From Muribaculaceae bacterium (GTDB taxonomy: Bacteria > Bacteroidota > Bacteroidia > Bacteroidales > Muribaculaceae): DNA of 64,000 bases. The stretch covers positions 1-64,000 of the forward strand of contig JAFZHD010000030.1 of assembly GCA_017555085.1 (NCBI GenBank), written 5' to 3'. The notes beneath the pieces are model-generated. The model searched no databases and had not been told where the DNA came from. It saw only the letters and a program-made list of their open reading frames with translations. Shown here piece after piece: positions 45,688 to 55,205 of the stretch; the stretch's first letter is position 1; every line of letters begins with the position of its first letter. Position numbers and translations under genes: made by a program.

Positions 45688-47157
45688 CTAAAATTGGAAA
45701 TAGATAAACGGAGCCACATCGGCACTCATAAACTCGATAACCAGCTGCACAACTATCACAAATATTACAAACTTAACCCACAGGCGGGTTTTAACAAAGA
45801 TTTCGCCCATTTTGTCAAACCAACGACGAGGCATGGTATGTGTCAAAATGATGAACAACATCATCAAGCACCATGTCGACCTCACCTCAACAAACTGCAC
45901 AAAATATGCTGCATTAAAGTTGGTAAAGATATTTTTCACAATAAGCCATGAGTCGGTCCAGTTTTCTGCGCGGAAAAACACCCACAAAAACGACACAAAC
46001 ATCATTGTTACCGTCCATGAAACGGCCTTTACTGGAAATGTGTTGGGAATCTTATCAAGGCATGGCTTTGTTGCCTTATGCACCGCCAATCCGGCACCAT
46101 GCATTGCTCCCCAGAAAACAAACTTCCACGCAGCACCATGCCACAAACCGCCGATAAGCATTGTCAAGAAGTTATTAAGATATGTTCGTGCCACCCCTTT
46201 GCGGTTACCTCCCAAAGGAATGTAAACATAGTCGCGCAACCATGACGACAACGAGATGTGCCAACGACGCCAAAACTCGGTCAAGTTCTTTGACTTATAG
46301 GGAAAATCAAAGTTTGCACAAAGTTTGAAACCCATTATCATAGCAATACCTATAGCCATGTCAGAGTAACCCGAGAAGTCACAATAAATCTGCATTGTGT
46401 AGCCAATCACACCCATTAGAGTTTCAACACCGGTGTAACCCGTCGGACTTTGGAAAATGAGGTCGTTATACTGCGAAATATAATCGGCAACGAGTGCTTT
46501 TTTCACGATACCTATTAATATAAGCCAAAAGCCCATATAAATTTCTTTGCGTTTAGGCTCTTGATTTTGTCTGATTTGCGGCAAAAAGTAATCGGCACGA
46601 ACAATCGGGCCAGCAACCAATGCAGGGAAAAACGACAAAAAAAACATATATTCGAGCCATGTGCGCGTTGGCTCTACACGGCCTTTATATACATCTACAA
46701 TATAACTGATAGATTGGAATGTGTAGAACGATATACCAACAGGCAAAATAATATCCATAGGTTGGAAATTTCCGCCCGTGATTGCACTCCAATTCGCACC
46801 AAAGAAATTGGCATATTTGAAATAGCCCAAAATGCTCAACGAGGCCACAATCGACGCAGTCACACATAGTTTGCGATGTAATTGTGATTGGAGCTTCACC
46901 ATCACTCTCGACAAAGTCCAATCGAGCAACGATGTTCCCACCAACAGCAAGAAGAACATTCCGCTTGACTTATAATAGAAGTACAAACTGAATGCTACCA
47001 CAAACACAAGCATTTGCCAAAAACGCTTTTTAAGTGCAGCATATATGGGAAGGAATATGATAAACAGTAGCCAGAACAAGCCACTTGAAAATATCATGGG
47101 CGCTTTGGGGTCATAAGACAACAACTCCCCTATATTTCTTAGAATGTCTTGTAACAT
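45688..47157 (-). CDS. MBOAT-family membrane O-acyltransferase
   Basis: 489 residues, about ten transmembrane segments. Relative of AlgI, DltB and PatA, which move acetyl or D-alanyl groups across the membrane onto polysaccharide or wall. Family motifs are WRRWHISLSSWLRDYVYIPLGG and the catalytic-His segment GGLWHGAAWKFVFWGAMHG; YCDFSGYSDMAIG is also typical. It is preceded by an SGNH hydrolase gene 12 bases upstream, the same pairing as PatA-PatB or AlgI-AlgJ/X systems. The acceptor may be peptidoglycan or an exopolysaccharide; context next to Mur-type ligases favours the wall, without proof. Confidence 0.92.
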   Translation of the reverse strand: MLQDILRNIGELLSYDPKAPMIFSSGLFWLLFIIFLPIYAALKKRFWQMLVFVVAFSLYFYYKSSGMFFLLLVGTSLLDWTLSRVMVKLQSQLHRKLCVTASIVASLSILGYFKYANFFGANWSAITGGNFQPMDIILPVGISFYTFQSISYIVDVYKGRVEPTRTWLEYMFFLSFFPALVAGPIVRADYFLPQIRQNQEPKRKEIYMGFWLILIGIVKKALVADYISQYNDLIFQSPTGYTGVETLMGVIGYTMQIYCDFSGYSDMAIGIAMIMGFKLCANFDFPYKSKNLTEFWRRWHISLSSWLRDYVYIPLGGNRKGVARTYLNNFLTMLIGGLWHGAAWKFVFWGAMHGAGLAVHKATKPCLDKIPNTFPVKAVSWTVTMMFVSFLWVFFRAENWTDSWLIVKNIFTNFNAAYFVQFVEVRSTWCLMMLFIILTHTMPRRWFDKMGEIFVKTRLWVKFVIFVIVVQLVIEFMSADVAPFIYFQF

Positions 47158-47169
47158 ACCCTTCTTACT

Positions 47170-47937
47170 TTACTTTTGAGGTTGCAACACTTCGGTTCTG
47201 ATAGGACGAGCCGTGCTTACTGTGGGCAAATTCATCTTAATAGGGAACCTGCTGTTTTGAGGCATCCAACGAGCCACACTATCCATCCACAGTATAGCTG
47301 AACTGCGTGTGGGATGTGCGCCATCTTTTGCGCGGTCAAAATGCATTCCATTTGACACGAAGAAACAACCTTCGGGTACTTTTGACTGAATCAATTCATT
47401 GATACCGGTATCGGGTTTCCAGTTGGGAGGGCCAATCCACACATATGGGATATTGCCCATTTGTTTCAACATTCTATCCACATATTTACCGTGTCGCTCA
47501 ATCACATTCTTATAGAACAGTTCGTTAGCACCCAAGCAGATGAATATGTAATCGGGATTATATTTTTTGATAAAATGAGTCAAGGTATCACATCCGCCCC
47601 ACACATCGGTGCGCGAGCTATACCAAATTACTGTGTGCATCTTATGACCGTTTTGTTTGGCGTATGCGGCCAATCGGGGCGACAAACCTTCAAGCATAGA
47701 GTCACCGATAAACAAAATGTGCTTTGAGGCAGTATCCAAAGGCTGCGGGAAAGTGAATTCAGGGACAATAGTATCTTCTTCCACGACCTTATCAGGCACA
47801 TGAGTCAACCGATCATACATTCCCGATGATTTCAACTCCATGCCCAATATATTTATCGTATCAAAATACGATGCCACAAAAAAAAGCAACAGCGATACTG
47901 ACAATATCGCCAATAAACCTTTATATCCTTTTTTCAT
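47170..47937 (-). CDS. Membrane-anchored SGNH-type hydrolase/acyltransferase
   Basis: 255 residues. One N-terminal membrane segment (about 7-27), then a periplasmic SGNH fold: ILFIGDSMLEGL (nucleophile Ser, block I), YIFICLGANELF (Asn, block III) and AKDGAHPT (Asp-His, block V). It probably accepts the acyl group exported by the adjacent MBOAT protein and places it on the final substrate, as PatB or AlgX does. First gene of the pair; a TAATTTTG box on the minus strand at 47975-47982 may be its promoter. Confidence 0.86.
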   Translation of the reverse strand: MKKGYKGLLAILSVSLLLFFVASYFDTINILGMELKSSGMYDRLTHVPDKVVEEDTIVPEFTFPQPLDTASKHILFIGDSMLEGLSPRLAAYAKQNGHKMHTVIWYSSRTDVWGGCDTLTHFIKKYNPDYIFICLGANELFYKNVIERHGKYVDRMLKQMGNIPYVWIGPPNWKPDTGINELIQSKVPEGCFFVSNGMHFDRAKDGAHPTRSSAILWMDSVARWMPQNSRFPIKMNLPTVSTARPIRTEVLQPQK

Positions 47938-48071
47938 TAAAATTATTATTTAGTGCATGTTTTCATTAGGATGCCAAAATTACAAAAAATATTTGATTTA
48001 ATCAGATATTTTCGCTATCTTTACATAACTAAAATCAAATATCAACTCTCATTCCACATTTTAATATAACT

Positions 48072-49364
48072 ATGAGCACCACAATCTTATCTATTGTCGT
48101 TTTAGCATGCTTTATCATCATTGCGATATTGGTTCGCAACATCATCTCGGCCAAATCGCGCATCACATCTTTATCAATCGACAACGCAGCATCGGTCACT
48201 CGCGCCGACGAGACATCTCGCCAACTCGCAACTGCCAACGCCGAAATTCAGCAACTACGTTCCAAGCTTCAACAAAGTGACATCGAGACAAGCCGTCTCA
48301 ACGAAAACCTGCGCTTTGTAGAGCAAGAAAAACAACGTTTGGCACAAGAGTCGGAACTTCGTTTCAAAAATCTCGCAAACGAAATACTCACAGCCAATTC
48401 GCGCACATTCAAAGAGGAAAACGAAACCCGACTCGCCGAAATTCTCACTCCCCTACGCGAAAACATTGAGCAATTTCGCAAAGCCGTAACCGATACATAT
48501 ACCGAAGAGGCCCGCCAACGCTTTTCGCTTGAAGAGCGCATTAAGGAACTCATATCGCTAAACCAATCTATCGGCAAAGAAGCCAAAGACCTCACATCAG
48601 CCCTCAAAGGCAACTCAAAAGTACAGGGTGATTGGGGCGAAATGATACTTGAAGGTATCCTTAAAAAATCGGGGTTGCAAGAAGGACACGAATACACCGT
48701 TCAACAAACCACCGACGAAACCGGACGCGTTCTCCGCAACGAATCGGGCAATATGCTGCGCCCCGACATCGTGGTCAACTACCCCAACGGCCGCCACATC
48801 GTCATTGACTCAAAAGTATCGTTGAACGCCTATGTCAACTATATCAACAGCGAAGACCCCGATAAGCAAAACGAATATGCTCAACAACACCTCGCATCTG
48901 TGAAAAAGCATATTGCCGAACTGAAAACTAAAAGATATCAAGATTACATCGACGACGGCAAAACTGACTTCGTGATGATGTTTATACCCAACGAAGCCGC
49001 CTATATTACAGCCATGCAACTTGACCGAGACTTGTGGCAAACTGCCTATGACCAACGAGTTCTCATTGTCTCTCCCACCCAACTCATTTCGGCCTTGCGA
49101 CTTGTGGCACAGTTGTGGAGTCACGACCGCCAAACCCAAAATGCACTTGACATAGCCAATGCCGGCGGACGAATGTATGACAAACTTGTAGGGTTTGTTG
49201 AAGACATGATGAAAATCAAAAAATCGCTCAACCAATCTCTTGACTCATACAACTCTGCGATGAACAAGCTTTCGGATGGACGTGGCAACCTCATCTCACA
49301 AGCCGAAAAAATGCGCGACCTCGGAGCCAAAGCATCCAAGCAACTCCCCAAAAACAACGACTAA
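48072..49364 (+). CDS. rmuC: RmuC-type DNA recombination protein
   Basis: 430 residues. An N-terminal membrane segment (TILSIVVLACFIIIAILV), a long coiled coil (about 35-120) and the RmuC nuclease-like domain (about 150-400) with GDWGEMILEGILKKSGL, RPDIVVNYPNGRHIVIDSKVSLNAYVNY and FVMMFIPNEAAYITAM are visible. The DSKV segment corresponds to the restriction-endonuclease-like core. RmuC limits recombination at inverted repeats; its exact biochemical role is unsettled. A near-consensus TATCTTTA precedes the gene. Confidence 0.94.
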   Translation: MSTTILSIVVLACFIIIAILVRNIISAKSRITSLSIDNAASVTRADETSRQLATANAEIQQLRSKLQQSDIETSRLNENLRFVEQEKQRLAQESELRFKNLANEILTANSRTFKEENETRLAEILTPLRENIEQFRKAVTDTYTEEARQRFSLEERIKELISLNQSIGKEAKDLTSALKGNSKVQGDWGEMILEGILKKSGLQEGHEYTVQQTTDETGRVLRNESGNMLRPDIVVNYPNGRHIVIDSKVSLNAYVNYINSEDPDKQNEYAQQHLASVKKHIAELKTKRYQDYIDDGKTDFVMMFIPNEAAYITAMQLDRDLWQTAYDQRVLIVSPTQLISALRLVAQLWSHDRQTQNALDIANAGGRMYDKLVGFVEDMMKIKKSLNQSLDSYNSAMNKLSDGRGNLISQAEKMRDLGAKASKQLPKNND

Positions 49365-49397
49365 CATGTAATTGACAAAACTTTTCCTTTATTCACT

Positions 49398-49427
49398 AAA
49401 TGGTGGTACATTTTTGTATCACCATTT
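49398..49427 (+). terminator. Terminator of rmuC overlapping the next promoter
   Basis: AAATGGTG (49398-49405) pairs with CACCATTT (49420-49427), with a smaller TACA/TGTA stem inside. The loop TTTTTG also serves as the -33 box of the following gene. Confidence 0.65.
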
Positions 49428-49443
49428 ATTTTCACTAAATTTG
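49413..49443 (+). promoter_or_regulatory. Promoter of the phosphoethanolamine transferase gene
   Basis: TTTG (49413-49416), 19 bases, then TAAATTTG (49436-49443), 26 bases before the ATG. Its -33 box lies in the loop of the rmuC terminator. Confidence 0.7.
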
Positions 49444-49469
49444 CGTCATCAATAACACAATTTAACAGT

Positions 49470-51119
49470 ATGATTTCGAAAACTTATAACAAAACATACA
49501 AATATTGCCTTGAAATAGTCTCAAAGCCTATATACACACAATTATTCGTCCTAAATTTAGTTGCAAACAGTTTGGCTTTAACGTATTTTAATGGCCCATT
49601 TGTATATTTGTGTTTTACACTATTGGCTGCAATTATCGCATTTGCATCTACAGCGATTATACATTTCACCCATATACGATGGCTGCAAATAATCATTCAA
49701 ACCATTTTATTAATTTCAATCAACTCATTAATCATTACTGACATTTTCTTGCTAAAAGAATTTAATTTGATATTTGGGGAAGATATTATTAATATAATTG
49801 CCGATACAAATCCAATCGAAGCATCTAATTTCGCTACAACATACCTCAGCATTGGCAACATTGCATTCATTATATTTATAACAGCTATACTCAATCTTGT
49901 TGCTTATTATTTGCCTAAACTCATCTTAAGAATTAAAAGAAACTTTATTTTTAACACCTATATCATATTGTGCTATTCTTCTTTGTTGTTATGCGGATAT
50001 ACTATTTACAACCGAAAAGTTTACGGTACCGGTTTAGGCGTTCCTCAATATGCGTCAGCATTCAGATATGCCCATAGTGCACTATTATATCAAAATAGGT
50101 TCAATGATATAATTCACTTACGCAACGTTTGTGAAAACATATCTGCTTCAACCACTGCCAAAGATGATCGAATTATCGTTTTAGTGATAGGCGAATCTCA
50201 CAGCAAATTCCATTCATCAATTTATGGCTACAACCTACCGACCAATCCGTTGCTCAACAAATTAAAAAACAATGGGGAATTGCATGTTTTCAACAATGCT
50301 ATAACCCCATATAATGCAACCCATGCTACATTAAAATCAGTTTTTTCGACAAACGAATTTGCTTCTTCACCACTATTTCCCTGCATATTCAAAAAAGCAG
50401 GCTATAATACACACATCTACGAAAATCAATATTTATTAGGAAAATCCTCTAATTTTTTGACCGATAAATCTCTGTCTGATTTAATGTTTACCACACGTAA
50501 AGACTTCAATTATGTGTTAGACGAGGTATTAGTTGACTCCATTCAGCCAATCAATGGTCCCGCTTTGTACATTTTACACTTACAAGGACAACACTATATC
50601 TATAAAAATCGTTACCCAAATTCATTCACTCAATTCTCATCATCCGATTATGACACAAACAGATGGTCTGAATCACAACGAGAGATAATAGCACACTACG
50701 ACAATGCAACATTATATAACGACTATGTACTAAATACCTTAATAAATAAATTCCAAAACTTAAACAGTTGCATTGTATATTTCCCCGATCATGGCGAAGA
50801 GATTTATGAGGTCCGAGATTATATGGGACACGGAGACTATAACGGAGACAAAGAGGCTTTAAACCATCAAGTCCAAATCCCATTTTTCATTTGGGTTTCT
50901 AATGATTTCAAGGCCCAAAATCCCAACATATACAACAACATTATCACAAGATATGACACCCCTATAACATCAAAAAACATTTCTCATTTATTAATGGGTT
51001 TAGCCGAAATCAAATGCACGTCATATAACCCCAAAAAGGATTTCTTAAACAATGAATATGATTCGATTTCACATCGATACACCTTAAAAAGTATAGATTA
51101 TGACTCACAATTAAGGTAA
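49470..51119 (+). CDS. EptA-type phosphoethanolamine transferase
   Basis: 549 residues. Five N-terminal membrane segments (about 22-178) are followed by a periplasmic alkaline-phosphatase-fold domain. LVIGESHSKFHSSIYGYNLPTNP (Glu242 as metal ligand) and the probable nucleophile Thr287 in NATHATLKS are visible, with PDHGEE and GHGDYNG near the C-terminus as further metal-site segments. Family members add phosphoethanolamine to lipid A or other surface glycans and raise resistance to cationic peptides. GESHS differs from the commoner GETxR. Own promoter; a bidirectional terminator follows. The gene is more AT-rich than its neighbours. Confidence 0.87.
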   Translation: MISKTYNKTYKYCLEIVSKPIYTQLFVLNLVANSLALTYFNGPFVYLCFTLLAAIIAFASTAIIHFTHIRWLQIIIQTILLISINSLIITDIFLLKEFNLIFGEDIINIIADTNPIEASNFATTYLSIGNIAFIIFITAILNLVAYYLPKLILRIKRNFIFNTYIILCYSSLLLCGYTIYNRKVYGTGLGVPQYASAFRYAHSALLYQNRFNDIIHLRNVCENISASTTAKDDRIIVLVIGESHSKFHSSIYGYNLPTNPLLNKLKNNGELHVFNNAITPYNATHATLKSVFSTNEFASSPLFPCIFKKAGYNTHIYENQYLLGKSSNFLTDKSLSDLMFTTRKDFNYVLDEVLVDSIQPINGPALYILHLQGQHYIYKNRYPNSFTQFSSSDYDTNRWSESQREIIAHYDNATLYNDYVLNTLINKFQNLNSCIVYFPDHGEEIYEVRDYMGHGDYNGDKEALNHQVQIPFFIWVSNDFKAQNPNIYNNIITRYDTPITSKNISHLLMGLAEIKCTSYNPKKDFLNNEYDSISHRYTLKSIDYDSQLR

Positions 51120-51142
51120 TTTACACGTCTTTCATATAGACA

Positions 51143-51176
51143 AAAGCGAGTGGCCTCAATCGAGACCACTCGCTTT
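51143..51176. terminator. Bidirectional terminator
   Basis: AAAGCGAGTGG (51143-51153) pairs perfectly with CCACTCGCTTT (51166-51176), with an inner CTC/GAG pair, between the convergent phosphoethanolamine transferase and M13 peptidase genes. Confidence 0.85.
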
Positions 51177-51198
51177 GTTATTGACAATTTGATATGTA

Positions 51199-53214
51199 TT
51201 ACCAAATAATTACTCGTTCTTCAACGGGACGATACATTGCATCTCCTTCTTTTACGCCAAATGCTTGCATAAACTCTTCGATGTTACGCAATGTTGCGTT
51301 TACACGCCAACGGCCCAATGAGTGGGGGTCGGTTTTTGTACGTGAAAGAATTTCTTCATCGCGGATATTGGCAGCCCAAACATTAGCATAAGCCAAGTAG
51401 AAACGTTGAGCAGGTGTAAATCCGTCAATGTCTCCTACGGGAGTTTCTTTAAGCGAGTTTTGATATGCTGTATAGGCTACACGCAAACCACCTTGGTCGG
51501 CAATGTTTTCGCCAAGAGTAAAGCGACCATTTGCATGAGTATCGCCAAGAACAACCACGCTATCAAATTGAGCGACAAGCACATCAGCTAGAGCGTTAAA
51601 TGCAACTGCATCTTCTTCGGCCCACCAATTACGCAAGTTACCGTCTTTGTCAAACTGACGGCCTTGGTCGTCAAAACCGTGAGTCATTTCGTGACCGATA
51701 ACCACCCCGATTGCACCATAGTTGAGAGCATCGTCGGCTTCGGGATCAAAGAATGGTGCTTGCAATATACCTGCGGGGAAACAGATTTCATTGCTCAACG
51801 GACTGTAATAAGCATTTACAGTTTGGGGAGGCATATACCAACGAGTTTTGTCAACAGGTTTGCCATAGTCGGCAAGCGAGTAGTCGGCATTAAACTGAAT
51901 TGCAGCCTGCACATTTTCCCAATACGATTTAGAGGGGTCTACATCAAGGCCTGAATAGTCGCGCCATTTGTCGGGAAAACCGATTTTTACTGTAAATGTA
52001 GCGAGTTTTTCGTGTGCTTGTGCCTTTGTTGAGTCACTCATCCAAGGAAGAGCATCAATGTGCTGACCGAGTGCCTCTGTGAGGTTTTCAACCAAACGAA
52101 GCATCTTGTCTTTTGACGATTGGGGGAAGTGTTTTTCCACATAAAGTTGACCAACCGCTTCACCAAGCATGCCATTAGGAATTGCCAATGCGCGTTTCCA
52201 ACGGGGTTGCAACTGCTGAACGCCCGAAATAGCTTTTGAAAGTTCAAATTTGGCGTTAATGAAATCATCGCTCAAATAGTTTGCAGCCGATGTGATGTAA
52301 CCGACAGTGATATAGTCGTGAAGAGCTTGCATATCGGCTTTGCCCATGATTTCGTTTACAGCAGCAAGAGATTTGGGCTGACCGATAATCACAGTTTCAA
52401 TAGAGTCGATGCCTTGTTTTGCAAAATAGCGACGTAAATCAACATTGGGATAATCTATTGCCATTTGAGTGATGGTCATAGGATTGTAACTTGCAACAGG
52501 GTCACGGAGTTCTTCGCGCGACATAGCAGCCTTTGCAAGTTGTGTTTCAATAGCCATCACATTGTCAACCACGCGTTGTTGAGCGGCTTCATCATAACCG
52601 ACAAGACCGGTAACTGTTTTAATAAATGTTTTGTAAGCATCGCGAATAGCAACAGTGTTTTCGCTATCTTCAAGATAGTAGTCACGATCGCCCAATCCGA
52701 GGCCACCTTGTTGCCAATACATTGTATTCATCTCTGAATTCATCATATCGGCATCAACACCTGTGCCAAAAAAAGCACCAACACCAACCATTGTAGCCAT
52801 CAAGTCAATTACCTCTTCACGAGTAGCCGCATTGATTGCCGCGAGGTCTTTCTTGATCGGCTCTGCGCCTTGGGCGTTAAGAGCCACGCTATCCATGCCG
52901 AGCGCATACAAATCGGCAATCTGTTGTGCTACCGAACCTTTGGCTGCATTAGCCGCATCAAGACCGGTTACGAGCGCTTTTACCTGCTCGCGAGTGTTTT
53001 CGGCTAATTGGTCAAATGTTCCGAAACGAGAGTATTCGGCTTTAAGCGGATTGTTTTTCATCCAACCGCCACAGGCATACTCATAAAAATCATTTTGAGG
53101 GGCAATCGAATCGTTCAAATTGGCGCGGTCGATACCCTTGGGGGAGTTTGTCTCACACATTGTTAAAGTAGAAGCAAAAGCGAGTGACAAAACTGCATAA
53201 GTAATCTTTTTCAT
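51199..53214 (-). CDS. M13-family zinc metallopeptidase (PepO/neprilysin-like)
   Basis: 671 residues. The lipoprotein signal MKKITYAVLSLAFASTLTMC suggests membrane anchoring outside the cytoplasm. Substrate-binding VNAYYSPLSNEICFPAG, zinc site HEMTH (508-512) in VVIGHEMTHGFDDQG, and the third ligand Glu in GENIADQGG (about 569) are all present, so it should be active on oligopeptides. The usual CxxW end is replaced by VIIW. It is the last gene of a long minus-strand run, 26 bases after the ABC-F gene. Confidence 0.95.
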   Translation of the reverse strand: MKKITYAVLSLAFASTLTMCETNSPKGIDRANLNDSIAPQNDFYEYACGGWMKNNPLKAEYSRFGTFDQLAENTREQVKALVTGLDAANAAKGSVAQQIADLYALGMDSVALNAQGAEPIKKDLAAINAATREEVIDLMATMVGVGAFFGTGVDADMMNSEMNTMYWQQGGLGLGDRDYYLEDSENTVAIRDAYKTFIKTVTGLVGYDEAAQQRVVDNVMAIETQLAKAAMSREELRDPVASYNPMTITQMAIDYPNVDLRRYFAKQGIDSIETVIIGQPKSLAAVNEIMGKADMQALHDYITVGYITSAANYLSDDFINAKFELSKAISGVQQLQPRWKRALAIPNGMLGEAVGQLYVEKHFPQSSKDKMLRLVENLTEALGQHIDALPWMSDSTKAQAHEKLATFTVKIGFPDKWRDYSGLDVDPSKSYWENVQAAIQFNADYSLADYGKPVDKTRWYMPPQTVNAYYSPLSNEICFPAGILQAPFFDPEADDALNYGAIGVVIGHEMTHGFDDQGRQFDKDGNLRNWWAEEDAVAFNALADVLVAQFDSVVVLGDTHANGRFTLGENIADQGGLRVAYTAYQNSLKETPVGDIDGFTPAQRFYLAYANVWAANIRDEEILSRTKTDPHSLGRWRVNATLRNIEEFMQAFGVKEGDAMYRPVEERVIIW

Positions 53215-53240
53215 TTTGCCTTGTTAATTAATTATTATTG

Positions 53241-55196
53241 TTATCTGTTTTTTATTTCTTCATATTCCATTGACGCGAGTTCCCACAAACTCATAGCGTT
53301 TTCGAGTTTCTTATTGGTATCGGCATGGCGGGTAAAAATATCACCGTCAACTTCGCCCGCTGCGATTTTGGCCTCAATCTCGGCTAATTCGCCCTCTATG
53401 CGTGCAATTTCGGCTTCGGACTCTGCAACTTTCTTTTCGGCTCGCTTAACAGCTTTTTCGCGCTCTCGCTGTTCGGCATAGGACAACTTTGGCTTTGATT
53501 GAGCCGATTCTGCCACTTGCTCCTTCTTGGACTCGGGCGCAACACGTGGTGTTTCGGGCGACTTTGACAGTTCAAGTTGAGCAAGAGAGTCGATTTTCTT
53601 CTTTTCAAGAAATTCGTAAATACCGCCCAAGCATTCGCGCACCTTGCCACCGCCAAATTCATATACCTTTTCGACCAATCCGTCAAGGAACTCACGGTCG
53701 TGCGACACTACAATCACAGTTCCGTTAAAGTCCTTAATAGCCTGTTTGAGAATATCTTTGGTCTTCATATCCAAGTGGTTGGTAGGTTCGTCAAGAATGA
53801 GCAGATTGACAGGTTCCAACAAAAGGCGAATCATTGCCAAACGTGTTTTCTCACCACCTGACAATACCTTTACTTTCTTGTCTGATGCTTCTCCGCCAAA
53901 CATAAACGCGCCCAAAATATCACGAATCTTTGTGCGAATATCACCGACTGCTACACGGTCTATAGTATCAAAGACAGTGATTTCACCAACGAGCAACTGC
54001 GCCTGATTTTGTGCAAAATAACCAATTTTGACATTGTGTCCGATTTTGAGCATTCCGGTAAAATCAATCTCGTTCATAATACACTTAACGAGTGTTGATT
54101 TACCCTCACCGTTCTTGCCTACAAAAGCCACCTTCTCGCCGCGCTTGATGGTAAATGTTGCGTTGTCAAACACTTGATGGTCGCCATAACGCTTACCTAC
54201 ATTATCGGCTATTACGGGATAATCACCCGAACGGGGTGCGGGCGGAAATCGCAAATTCAAATGTGAGGTGTCAACCTCATCAACCTCGATGCGCTCAATC
54301 TTGGCCAACTGCTTGATGCGGCTCTGCACCTGCACCGACTTGGTTGCCTTATATCGGAATCGCTCAATAAAATCTTCAGTATCTTGAATTTGTTTTTGCT
54401 GGTTTTGGTATGCACGCATTTGCTGTTCAAGGCGTTCTTGTCGCAACACTACATATTTTGAATAATTGACCGAATAGTCATAGATTTTACCAAGCGAAAT
54501 TTCGATTGTGCGATTGGTAACATTATCAATAAATGCACGGTCGTGCGACACAAGCACCACTGCCCCGGCCTTTGTTGTCAAAAAGCTTTCTATCCACTGA
54601 ATAGACTCAATATCCAAGTGGTTGGTAGGTTCGTCGAGCAACAACACATCGGGACGAGTCAAGAGTAGTTTAGCCAACTCGATGCGCATACGCCATCCGC
54701 CACTGAATTCGGCTGTAGGACGGTTGAAATCGCTACGGTTAAAACCGAGACCGATTAACGTTTTTTCCATTTCGGCCTCACAGTTTTCGCTGCTTTCGAT
54801 TGCCAATCGCTCTGTAAGCACTGTCAAGCGGTCAATCAAAGCATGGTATCCCTCGCTTTCATAATCGTCACGTTGCTGCAACTGTTCGTTTATTTCGTTT
54901 ATTTGCTCATGCAGTGTGTCGATGTGCGAAAACGCCTTACGCACCTCCTCAATAACCGTCAAACTATCGCTCAACACCATCTGCTGTGGCAAATATCCAA
55001 TAGTAACATCAGACGGCACAGCAACACTGCCCGATGTCGGTTTCTGCAAACCTGCAATAATTTTCAACATGGTAGATTTGCCCGCTCCGTTTTTACCGAC
55101 AAGAGCTATGCGGTCTTTCTTGTTGATGACATAATTAATGTTATCAAAAAGACTTTTTGCGCTAAATTCTACCGAAAGATTTTGTATTGATATCAT
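53241..55196 (-). CDS. ABC-F family ATPase
   Basis: 651 residues, two ABC domains without membrane segments. First domain: GKNGAGKST (34-42), SGGWRMRIELAKLLL, LLLDEPTNHLD. Second: GKNGEGKST, SGGEKTRLAMIRLLL, LLILDEPTNHLD. The inter-domain linker (about 235-310) is the basic helical pair typical of ribosome-binding ABC-F proteins, and the C-terminus has a coiled coil (EREKAVKRAEKKVAESEAE). It is closest in layout to Uup/YheS/YdiF types, probably a translation factor or an antibiotic-protection relative; the subgroup cannot be told by eye. It follows the LuxR-type gene by 9 bases. Confidence 0.93.
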   Translation of the reverse strand: MISIQNLSVEFSAKSLFDNINYVINKKDRIALVGKNGAGKSTMLKIIAGLQKPTSGSVAVPSDVTIGYLPQQMVLSDSLTVIEEVRKAFSHIDTLHEQINEINEQLQQRDDYESEGYHALIDRLTVLTERLAIESSENCEAEMEKTLIGLGFNRSDFNRPTAEFSGGWRMRIELAKLLLTRPDVLLLDEPTNHLDIESIQWIESFLTTKAGAVVLVSHDRAFIDNVTNRTIEISLGKIYDYSVNYSKYVVLRQERLEQQMRAYQNQQKQIQDTEDFIERFRYKATKSVQVQSRIKQLAKIERIEVDEVDTSHLNLRFPPAPRSGDYPVIADNVGKRYGDHQVFDNATFTIKRGEKVAFVGKNGEGKSTLVKCIMNEIDFTGMLKIGHNVKIGYFAQNQAQLLVGEITVFDTIDRVAVGDIRTKIRDILGAFMFGGEASDKKVKVLSGGEKTRLAMIRLLLEPVNLLILDEPTNHLDMKTKDILKQAIKDFNGTVIVVSHDREFLDGLVEKVYEFGGGKVRECLGGIYEFLEKKKIDSLAQLELSKSPETPRVAPESKKEQVAESAQSKPKLSYAEQREREKAVKRAEKKVAESEAEIARIEGELAEIEAKIAAGEVDGDIFTRHADTNKKLENAMSLWELASMEYEEIKNR

Positions 55197-55205
55197 TGTG
55201 TTATA

